Source: Clusia tigrina | Lineage: Eukaryota; Arthropoda; Insecta; Diptera; Clusiidae | DNA: 64,000 nucleotides | Assembly (NCBI GenBank): GCA_920105625.2 | Contig: OV050033.1 | Location: forward strand, 8,474,001 to 8,538,000 | Reading direction: 5' to 3' | Shown: in pieces, positions 55,580 through 64,000 of the stretch | Layout of the letters: each line of letters begins with the position of its first letter | Position numbering within the stretch: position 1 is the first letter of the stretch | The notes under the pieces: model-generated | The model's input: the letters and a program-made list of their open reading frames with translations, nothing else | Told to the model about the DNA's origin: nothing | Database searches by the model: none | Made by a program: the position numbers and the translations under genes

Positions 55580-56784
55580 ACATACATGTAGTGAATGAAT
55601 TAAGCAAGAATAATAAACTTTGAAGAAATTGAATTAGATGACGAACACTTCGGATCTAAAAAATATGTAGTATATAAGTTTTGTGAACTTTGTCAGTCCC
55701 ATTGCCAATGTAAAATTGTTCGTGTGCACTCACTATAAACAGGTTTGGTGAAGAAATATTTGTAGATAAATGGGTCAAGATATTAATTTAAAATATATTA
55801 TTTATGTCGTCCCTCACTGAATCTTAAATTATTTATCTCATATATTTATTACTTTATAAATACCTAATTACATATGAAATATAAAAATACACACTTCTTC
55901 AAAAAAACCGTCATATTAAACATAAAAAGCAGTTTTATTCCTAGTTCTGGATACATACGCCTATGATGCGTTTTGAGCTACTAATCAGAGCTAAGCTGTA
56001 ATCTAGAATGGTATAAAACATAATCCACAAGGTATCCTTGTTGGCAGGAGGATGAAGCTTTTTCATATATTCACTAGACCATCCTCGACACGTGCACATT
56101 TGATATAAGAAATTGTGAGCTGTATAGACCAGCAATATGGTACCTTTGACCTCGTAAGGGAAGACATAAATTTCACTTTTGTATGTTATGGAAAATTAGA
56201 GCTCATTAATCTATGAAATACATGATAGTACGTAACTATGGGTTCGATTTATAAAAATAACGAAATTGCAATTTAATATTCAGTTAGCTATATTGTAACG
56301 TGGAAGTCTGTTGTGTATAGATGAATGCGATCCTCACTTATAATATATAATTCACACACTTACATATTTCATTAATTTTTAAGTCCCTTTCTATCCTTTT
56401 CAATCCCTGTCAATGTAATATACATAGCGATTAAACATCAGGGACATTTAGAAGGCTTTCCCTTCTCTTAAGACAAATGAATCTTAAATCGCTCCATTTA
56501 CCTTTCCTCGTTAGACTGTCAAAAGTCGAATGGCAATGACATAAAGGGTTGAAAGCTATACTTTTTATACGTTCTCCAAAGTTCCGCCTTGGTTTCTGTA
56601 CTCGTTTTTGTATGCATTGTTAGTGGACACATTAATGGCGCAAATGCCACCATGCACACACATACACGCAACTCCTCACAACCGTGACATACGCCTTGAC
56701 AACTGCTTCTTCTTCTTAGAACATAACAAAACTGCTGTTTGAGTTTGTTTAATTTTTAACCAGAAAGCTTCAACAATACCAAAG
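55580..56784. other. spacer between UBXN7 and ITPase
   Basis: Holds the UBXN7 3'UTR, an unexplained minus-strand coding-like segment (55941-56175) and the ITPase 5' region. 56200-56560 is AT-rich with nothing recognisable. Confidence 0.5.
55941..56175 (-). CDS. unidentified coding-like segment, possible terminal exon
   Basis: After a possible acceptor (AACATACAAAAG|) the minus strand is open for 77 codons (EIYVFPYEVKGTILLVYTAH ... MKKLHPPANKDTLWIMFYTI ... ) and ends in TAG at 55844+100 (55946-55944 region, last codons CIQN). Composition looks protein-like: mixed hydrophobic and polar residues, four cysteines, and one stretch that could span a membrane (LWIMFYTILDYSLALI). I recognise no family and cannot find upstream exons. 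It could be a gene fragment, a pseudogene or chance. Confidence 0.3.
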
Positions 56785-57422
56785 ATGTCGAAGCCCATAA
56801 CATTTGTCACGGGAAATGCCAAAAAACTGGAGGAATTGGTGGCCATACTTGGTCCTAACTTCCCCCGACAACTGGTGCCCAAGAAAATTGATCTGCCAGA
56901 ATTGCAAGGAGACGTTGAAGAAATCGCCATAAAGAAATGCAAAGAAGCCGCGCGACAGGTGGATGGACCAGTGCTGGTGGAGGATACTTGTCTGTGCTTT
57001 AATGCTCTACAAGGGTTGCCTGGTAAGTGTTTATTTAATGCTCGAAACTATTAACAAAAAATAACTGTGCATTTTTAATTAAAGGACCCTATATTAAATG
57101 GTTCCTGGAGAAGCTAAAACCAGAGGGTTTACATTGCCTGCTCAGCGGTTGGGAAGACAAATCTGCGAAAGCTGTCTGTACTTTGGCCTTCAGTGAAGGC
57201 GTGGATTCTGAGCCTATTCTATTCCAGGGAATCACAGAAGGTATAATTGTATCGCCACGTGGACCGCGTGATTTCGGCTGGGACCCGGTTTTTCAACCGA
57301 ATGAGTACTTCTTGACGTACGCCGAAATGCCAAAAGGAGAGAAAAATAAAATTTCCCATCGATACCGAGCAGTGGAAGCTTTCACGCAACACTTTGTGCA
57401 GGCAAAGCCACGATCAAGCTAA
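56785..57422 (+). CDS. ITPA: inosine triphosphate pyrophosphatase
   Basis: Two exons: 56785-57022 (donor G|GTAAGT) and 57085-57422 (acceptor TTAAAG), 191 aa; human ITPA has 194. The enzyme hydrolyses ITP, dITP and XTP to the monophosphate and pyrophosphate, keeping deaminated purines out of nucleic acids in the cytosol. Visible HAM1-family motifs: [12 protein letters not shown] (substrate-binding TGN..K, residues ~7-18), [20 protein letters not shown] (metal-binding ED, ~66-85), GWDPVFQP (~150s) and the SHR signature [10 protein letters not shown] near the C-terminus. The gene is convergent with MPDU1, with 421 bp between stop codons. AATAAA at 57691-57696 could end its transcript. The Drosophila counterpart is, I believe, CG8891. 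Confidence 0.97.
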
Positions 57423-57843
57423 TTGGTTATACCAAGGGCGATCAGCGATTTAAGGGGGTATTTACGTCACCTCAATTAGCTAAATGGCAAAGTACACCCC
57501 CAAATTCATCTAGATCCATAAATACTTTAACATCAGCATTAATTTCAATAGAAACCTTAGATATGATTTGCAAAATAAACGATATTGTTGGTGTTATAGC
57601 CGTCAACGATTCCAGCTCAAATGTTATTTCTCGATGTTGCGAGTTAACTCTTCCCCAAAACTTTGCCCATATCATAATGGGTGGTATACAATAAATTTGT
57701 AAATAACATTAAGTAAAGAAAATTCAAAATCATTTTTAATGTTCTACAACCAATGATTATATTATAATTTTTTTGTAAAAAAATATTTCCACTTCCAAAC
57801 TCCCTCAGTCATCCGTTCAGGATTCATGTTACTTCTGGTAACT

Positions 57844-58652
57844 CTAATCACTCTTCTTGCTTTTAACCTTCTTAATCTTTTGCGCTTTGGTGGGCTTGTT
57901 CCAGTAGTACAACAGTTGCGCCACAATCACACCATTGGCAAATGACGATGCACAGAACGTGATGATCATCATGTTATCGCCCGTCTCCTGTATAGATGTG
58001 AAGATGCGTGCGAGAGAACCGGCAAATAACATGAACACAGTGGCAGCCGATAGTTGACCCGTGGAGCCATTCTGGTAGTTTGTCCAGGCCTGTGAAAATT
58101 TTCCAACCAGCATAATTGGAATAGTGAAACTTTGGGTAGTGACTAGCACAGACATTGGCGTCAGACCCGAATTTAGCACATAAACAAGTACAGCATAAGA
58201 AACGCAGAAAACGAGCGATTTAGTTTTAGCGCCACTATAATATAACACCAATGCCGCAATGGCCGCCGTCTGCAACGCTAGGAAAGTGCTGTCACCCCAA
58301 GCGCTGAAAGGGTAGCGATTCACAAAGCTGTACGTCATGTGGAATGTGATGGCCATCAGGTCGAGCAAAACGCCCACCAGATTAATGCCTGCACCCGATT
58401 TGTTGTTGAGAATTTTCAGCACTTGCGGCACTTTGACCAGCATTGAACCGGCAATAATAGCCAGACCGAGGCCCTTGCTCAACAACGCCTTGAAACATGG
58501 TACTGAAACAGATAAAACATTGTAGTGAATTGTGTGTGTTAATGAATGTATTTGCAATACTAACTATCCAGGAAATCCAAATCCACAAAATAATTGTCAA
58601 AGCACTTCTCACTCATAAGGAGGAGCGATGCTCGTTTAATCAATTCAGTCAT
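57844..58652 (-). CDS. MPDU1: mannose-P-dolichol utilization defect 1 (MPDU1)
   Basis: Two exons on the minus strand: 58652-58565 (MTELIKRASLLLMSEKCFDN..., donor GAT A|GTTAGT) and 58502-57844 (acceptor GTTTCAG), 248 aa; human MPDU1 has 247. It is a multi-pass ER membrane protein needed for use of dolichol-phosphate-mannose and -glucose in N-glycan, C-mannose and GPI synthesis. Two PQ-loop repeats show: LVKVPQVLKILNNKSGAGIN and the degenerate MLVGKFSQAWTNYQNGSTGQ. About seven hydrophobic segments are visible. The C-terminus is lysine-rich and ends KKSD, matching the KKxx ER-retrieval pattern. The GTTAGT donor is weaker than usual. The Drosophila counterpart is, I believe, CG3792. Confidence 0.96.
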
Positions 58653-59581
58653 TTTTGTGTGGAACTCTTCCTTCTAATTATAATTGCTGTTCTATGGATT
58701 AGCTGGCTTGCTGGACACAACTGATTAGCACCAAGTGATATCGAATCGCTCGCTATCTTATCAATAAACCTAAAACATGCAGCCCAATTTTTTCCATAAA
58801 TTGAATTTAATTTATTTCCTATTGACGGTACACGTAACTAATTGTCGATTACGTATTTAACAACCCTGATTTCGTTAGTTGGCAATCAGCTGATCTCAAA
58901 GTGTTCAAAATAAGGCGGAATTTACACAAGCAACATTTGCGTTGTGTAATTGTTATTTTGTGTTGAGCTGCTGTTGTTGTTTTTGTTTTGCGGTCACAAG
59001 GTCAAATTAAAAGCGTAGCAAAATATTCACACCCAAATATACTGTGTGCATGAATTATGGAGTTGTATTCAGAAATCGCTTTTAGTATGTATACATAGAA
59101 ACTATAAAAGTCTGCTTCAGATTCCATGCTAACCAATGCTTACTGTGTAGGTTCCGATGACGCCGAATTTATAAAAAGTTTTTTCGCGTCGCTAAAATTG
59201 GTGCAGTGCGAGTTTACTTTCATTTCATTTGTTCAGCTTCAGTTCAGTAAATTGACGTTTTGTGATGTGAGCAGGAAAGTGCAGTAAAAGTTCATAATGA
59301 CCAGTTTGGTTTACAATTAAACGCACTAAAGTTGAAGTGAATTCAACAATTGTACATAATAATGAATAAAATGTAAGAAAATTATAAATAATTAATTCAT
59401 AATAAATAATTGATACATTATTTAGTAGTTCTGTCGAAGAGGAAGAGGAGGAAATACGTTTTTACAATGGAATGATAATTATTAATTAATTTAAATTCAG
59501 AAAGTGCGTATTTTATATATAATTCAATTTAGAATTATAGGATTAAAGAAAACAAATTCCAAAATGTTCGTTAATTTTCAA
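58653..59581. other. divergent promoter region between MPDU1 and GMD, left part
   Basis: Likely MPDU1 promoter. 59180-59280 contains TTCGCGTCGCTAAAATTGGT and TTCAGTTCAG words related to the neighbouring repeat element. No gene seen. Confidence 0.5.
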
Positions 59582-60110
59582 AACAGAACTAAAACTGAGC
59601 TGCAATAGAAAAATTTCAGTGCATTCAGTTCATGAACTGAAAGTAAACTTTCTGAGACACGAACAGGAAATTGCAAATGAACTTACGATACGAACACAGT
59701 TCAGGGCAGGGTGCAGATAATTTATTAACAGGAAGTAGTCTGCTAGTATAGTTCCAAAAACTCATTGCAAATAATTCCTTGGATTTCCAATTTTATTTAG
59801 AGAAGCTTTACATTAGCATTTAAAATGAATATATTGTGTTTTTAAGTTATAGAAGTGAATTCAGACAATTACAGTGTAAATGAATGATGCGAACACAATT
59901 CAGGGCAGAATGCAGATAGTTCTGGTGACACGAACAAACCTAATAATTAAAGAACTATAAAAGAAGTGTCTTCTAGTATAGTTACAAAAAACTTTCCAAA
60001 TAATTCTTTCGATTTCCAACGGAATTTACTGAAGCATTACATTAACACATAAAATTAATATATTGTGTTTTTAAGTTATAAAAGTAAATTCAAACAATTA
60101 ACTCATCATT
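59582..60110 (+). mobile_element. repeat element copies 2 and 3 (one full, one partial, in tandem)
   Basis: Copy 2 (59582-59950) is the reverse complement of the element at 53098-53432 and ends GACACGAACAAACCTAATAA. Copy 3 (about 59951-60110) restarts the AAAAACTTTCCAAATAATTC / GAAGCATTACATTAACA / TGTGTTTTTAAGTTATAAAA part. Non-coding, so MITE-like in behaviour, but I could not demonstrate a target duplication. Confidence 0.75.
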
Positions 60111-60431
60111 TTTTTTTAACTTTAATATTTTCTTTTATATTCCACCTCCTATTGGTCAATTTTTAAAGCAATTATTCAAACTATTAATTTATCATATTCC
60201 TTTATTAATACATTTCTTAAAATTATTATGAAATTTGTTTTTTTTTCTAATTTTAAACTCTCTGCTTTCGCTAAAATTTATAGTTCTTATTTTTGACACA
60301 ATCTGGCAACTCTTTCCTCAAACCAATGCGAATAGGGGTCGTAATTGTTTGATTTGTTTTTGTGGAACCTTTTGTAAAGTTTTTTATTTATATTTGCATT
60401 TTATACAAATTTACTTACTAAATAAAGAAAC

Positions 60432-62178
60432 ATGTCAACAAAAGAACCGCCGACAATGTCAAATTCGGTTAATTCTATTGAGACGGGGGGAAAACAAGTG
60501 AATGGAGAAAGAGCACAGCGGCGCATTGCTTTAATTACCGGCATCACAGGGCAAGTAAGTAAACAATTATTTATGAAAATAAATAATTACGAATTTATTT
60601 GAATAGGCGGAATTTATTATAATTTTTTTTGATAATTTGACGAATAAAGAAAATTTAAGTGAGCTCATTTGCAATGCGGGTTTTTATCTTTTCCACATGT
60701 TCAACTGGGCGTTCAGCTGCGATAGCGCGTAGTCAGATAAGGTTTCCGCTTTATGCAATCAATTTTAATTGTACTCATTCATTGCCCGCATAAAAGATTA
60801 TTTCAGGCATTTGAGCCAGAATATGATACTTGCAATCAATGGAGAGCATTCAAATTCGAAGTATATATGTATGCATGTATATCCTCAGGTGACCCGTAGA
60901 ACATGTTCTAATAATTTGTGTACTTTAAATTTATGGGAGGAATACCGAGAGGTGAAATGCACCCTGGAAACAGTTATTATGGTCATTGATGTAACTAATA
61001 GTATGTAAGATCTATAGTATCATTAAATACAAGTTATTTGTTGATATTTACATTCTAAAACACATTTATTTTCTTTAATTTTTACTCCAGGATGGTTCTT
61101 ATCTTGCGGAACTCTTGCTCAAAAAGGGTTACGAGGTGCACGGCATCATACGCCGTGCTAGCACGTTTAACACTTCACGCATACAGCACCTCTATGCCGA
61201 TCCGCAAGCGCACAAAGGTGGTCGGATGCAACTGCACTATGGAGACATGACGGACAGCAGCAGTTTAGTGAAGATCATCAACACCGTAAAACCAGCAGAA
61301 ATTTACAATCTGGCTGCGCAGTCACATGTCAAGGTCTCTTTCGAATTGAGTGAGTACACGGCGGACGTGGATGCAGTAGGCACTACACGCATACTAGACG
61401 CTATACGCACATGCGGTATGGAGAAAGATGTTAAATTCTATCAAGCGTCCACTTCCGAGCTGTACGGCAAAGTTTTCGAGACTCCACAGAACGAGCAGAC
61501 GCCGTTCTATCCACGATCGCCCTATGGTGAGTGAGATTTGCGTTGGAGTGTAACGGGTTTCCGCTATTTCAACAAATGTTTTTTTTTTATTCTTCAGCTT
61601 GCGCGAAAATGTACGGTTTTTGGATTGTGGTCAACTACCGGGAAGCGTACAACATGTACGCCTGCAATGGAATACTGTTCAATCATGAGTCACCGCGTCG
61701 TGGTGAGAATTTCGTTACGCGTAAAATCACCCGATCTGTGGCTAAAATCTATCACAATCAATTGGAATACTTTGAGTTAGGAAATTTGGATTCGAAACGT
61801 GATTGGGGCCATGCCATGGACTATGTGGAGGCCATGTGGCTGATGCTGCAACGAGACCAGCCCTCGGATTATGTAATTGCCACCGGTGATACGCACAGTG
61901 TGCGCGAATTTGTTGTGGCTGCCTTTCGGTATATTGGCCGCGAACTGAAGTGGCAGGGGGAGGGCGTCAACGAAGTTGGCATTGAGCAAGACACGGGAGT
62001 GGTACGAGTACGCATAAATGCGAAATACTTCCGCCCTACAGAGGTGGATATATTGTTAGGTGACGCTTCGAAAGCCAAGCGAGAGTTGCACTGGGTGCCT
62101 AAAGTGTCCTTTGGAGAGCTGGTGAACGATATGATGGCTGCCGACATTGAGCTTATGAAGAAGAATCCCATTGCGTAG
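60432..62178 (+). CDS. Gmd: GDP-mannose 4,6-dehydratase
   Basis: Three exons: 60432-60554, 61091-61526, 61598-62178 (donors GTAAGT, GTGAGT; acceptors TCCAG, CTTCAG), 379 aa; human GMDS has 372. It converts GDP-D-mannose to GDP-4-keto-6-deoxymannose, the first step of de novo GDP-L-fucose synthesis in the cytosol. It is an extended SDR: dinucleotide-binding [16 protein letters not shown] at ~35-50, [13 protein letters not shown], catalytic Thr/Glu in STSELYG (~161-167), and Tyr/Lys in SPYACAK (Tyr ~186, Lys ~190). Family blocks [20 protein letters not shown] and [18 protein letters not shown] follow. Residues 1-31 are a non-conserved leader. AATAAA at 62428-62433. The wider cluster matches Drosophila Gmd (CG8890). 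Confidence 0.98.
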
Positions 62179-63771
62179 TTGGGGGGCGGATGTCATTGAG
62201 GCGTATTAAGGGAAGCACAAATATTTTTTAGTATCACAGAGTTCGCCTATTGTTTTTTTTACATAGAAATAAGTGTTTTTTTACGCCTATTTTTACTTAC
62301 ATCATTTTGCATTCCACTACAATAATTGTTAGAAATTTTTAGACACAAGTTTAAACCTATTTTTAAACTTGTTATTTGTACTTTTATGTTAATTTTTATT
62401 ATGTTTTATAAATTAAGTTGCTTTAGCAATAAAGTAAGTCCAAAATGTTACGAGTTTTGCTGTTTATTGTAATAAATTCGGAACTATTCTGTATTTGTTC
62501 TTCTATAACCTTCTTTCCCCTCTTATCAATTTGCCTTTTGGAGCAAATATCTGTTAAAATCCCTCCTTTTTCCGTTACTAGTTGCTTTTATGAACAAATA
62601 TCTTCTAAAACACGTGATATATAATCAAATGAAGGCAATGCAAAACCTAATGAAGTATTGTTCCATTCTTAATAAAAACTACCGTCGAATTGCGTCTAAT
62701 TTATATGAAGAGAAGTAGAATCCTCCAGACATTTGTGTATAGAATAAAAGAAAAAAAAGCCATCGAAAATCGCAAATCTAATTCATTTGTCTCATCAGAA
62801 ATCATATTTCGCTAAGTTCTGAATAGAAACTACTTCAATCGTGTTTACCATCTCCTCCACGATTCTACCAAAGCCCTCATATTGCTCCCTAAGACTATGT
62901 ATGTGACGTCAGAGCTCGCCTTCCTTTGTTGTTTAAATAAAAATATATTCCACGGCCATTTCACGTCCCCAAAGGAGTCATGTTGCTCCCTAAGACTATG
63001 CATATAACGTCAGAGACCACATTCATTTGTTGCTTAAATCGAACATATATTTTATATTCCGTATTTATAGACATCATACAAAAATATATTTTCAAAGCTT
63101 CGAGGTACACATTATAGGCAGTTTTTTATTTAGTTTTTGTGTATTCTCAAGACTTATGATTCCGTATACCAGTACTTGATCACAAGTCTCGTGATCGCAT
63201 AACTTACAACGTACCAAGATATTCTTCTATAAATATAGCAGATAAAATTACAAGTTATACACTCAAGAATACTACAAGATCAGCACCTTAAATGCAGCAA
63301 CATTTATCATCATTCAATCATACAATTTTTGGTTTCGTTCGCGTTTTTTTTTCTAACAAATTCTGTTTCGGTTTTATTAATTTTATTGTTGCTATACATT
63401 TTTTTTCACAAAAAATTTAGTTTAAATTACACTGAGGGAACATTAACAAATATCTCAAATGTAAAAGTTTTTTTTTTTTTAAATAACTTTTGTAAATTAA
63501 CAAAATAGCAGCAGTACTTTTTTATTCCTTGGTTTTAGGCAAAAAATGTTCAGTGCAATTTGAGCTAAATTGAATAACTAATATAGTTGTGTTTTAACAA
63601 TGGTTTCAAAGTATGCGGAAGTATAGTTTTGGTTCTATATAAAGCAACTTCAAAATTAAGTCAGTTTTTCAAAAAACACAAAACAATTTCATCAATTATT
63701 ATTTGCTTGTTCTTACGCTGCTGCGTCGCTGGCTTGATTGGTGATGATAAATAAAGCAGAGTCAGTTATTT
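62179..63771. other. intergenic region right of GMD
   Basis: GMD 3'UTR to about 62450, then AT-rich spacer. 62880-63010 holds two copies of a ~110-bp phrase (TTGCTCCCTAAGACTATG, then ACGTCAGAG). TTTATT at 63373 and 63382 (AATAAA on the minus strand) could end the transcript of the minus-strand gene to the right. Confidence 0.55.
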
Positions 63772-64000
63772 CTAGGTTTCATGCTTTTTCCCGAATGGAT
63801 ATATTTTTGAAAGCCAGTTGGATGTATTCGATGATGGACTCTCACTATATTAATGAGAAAAAAACGAAATAGCACAATTAAAAATCAAGTGAATGTAGTT
63901 ATGAAGAAATTATGAAACTTACAGCTTCGTTAGTGCCTCAATCTCATCCTCTCTATCACTGGTCTTGGCCAGTGTCTCCTTGGTATTATCTTCAGGACTT
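63772..64000 (-). CDS. C-terminal end of an unidentified gene (partial)
   Basis: Two minus-strand exons. 64000-63923 reads SPEDNTKETLAKTSDREDEI and EALTKL, ending CT|GTAAGT. A 78-bp intron ends in AATATAG. Exon 63844-63772 completes the split codon and reads LESPSSNTSNWLSKIYPFGK, then KHET and TAG. Both splice sites and the phase (2+1) agree, so I believe it is real. The protein end is charged then Ser/Asn-rich with a basic tail. I recognise no family; the body of the gene lies to the right of the window. Confidence 0.6.

Overview
The window is nuclear DNA from a higher dipteran. The genes have short introns with GT-AG (once GC-AG) splice sites, the intergenic DNA is very AT-rich, and decayed Tc1/mariner, non-LTR and SINE elements are common. 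The order UBXN7-like, ITPase, MPDU1, GMD resembles what I recall of a Drosophila 2L block (CG8892, CG8891, CG3792, Gmd/CG8890). Larger intergenic gaps and the repeat style suggest a tephritid fruit fly or relative; that assignment is inference.

Layout. 1-279: last two exons (+) of a TBC1D19-like Rab-GAP. 280-8600: AT-rich spacer with a (TA)n run, small tandem repeats, a SINE remnant and LINE debris. 8685-51155 (-): one gene fills two thirds of the window. It is a bridge-like lipid transfer protein 3 (UHRF1BP1/UHRF1BP1L family, BLTP3). I assembled it from 20 exons with fully consistent splice phases into 1,468 codons plus an unresolved C-terminal tail. Its first coding exon is only 44 nt and lies 23.9 kb upstream of exon 2. 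Introns 1, 7, 15 and 17 hold nearly all the repeats: a 709-bp pure (TA)n tract, a mariner derivative with ~190-bp inverted repeats, a tRNA-derived SINE, decayed Tc1/mariner and LINE copies, and several minisatellites (13, 16, 18, 20 and 96 bp periods). 54049-55579 (+): UBXN7-like p97/VCP adaptor. 56785-57422 (+): inosine triphosphate pyrophosphatase. 57844-58652 (-): MPDU1, convergent with ITPase. 60432-62178 (+): GDP-mannose 4,6-dehydratase. 63772-64000 (-): last two exons of an unidentified gene that runs off the right edge.

Functionally these are housekeeping genes: lipid transfer and endosomal traffic (BLTP3, TBC), ubiquitin/p97 (UBXN7), nucleotide sanitation (ITPase), dolichol-linked mannose use (MPDU1) and GDP-fucose synthesis (GMD). 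The last two both use mannose-derived donors, but they are separate transcription units and nothing indicates an operon. I see no CRISPR, prokaryotic, viral or toxin system and no clear new biological system. The most informative results are the reconstructed BLTP3 gene, the inverted repeat pair that brackets the UBXN7-ITPA-MPDU1 block, the SINE and dispersed-repeat families, and two coding-like segments without an identified gene.
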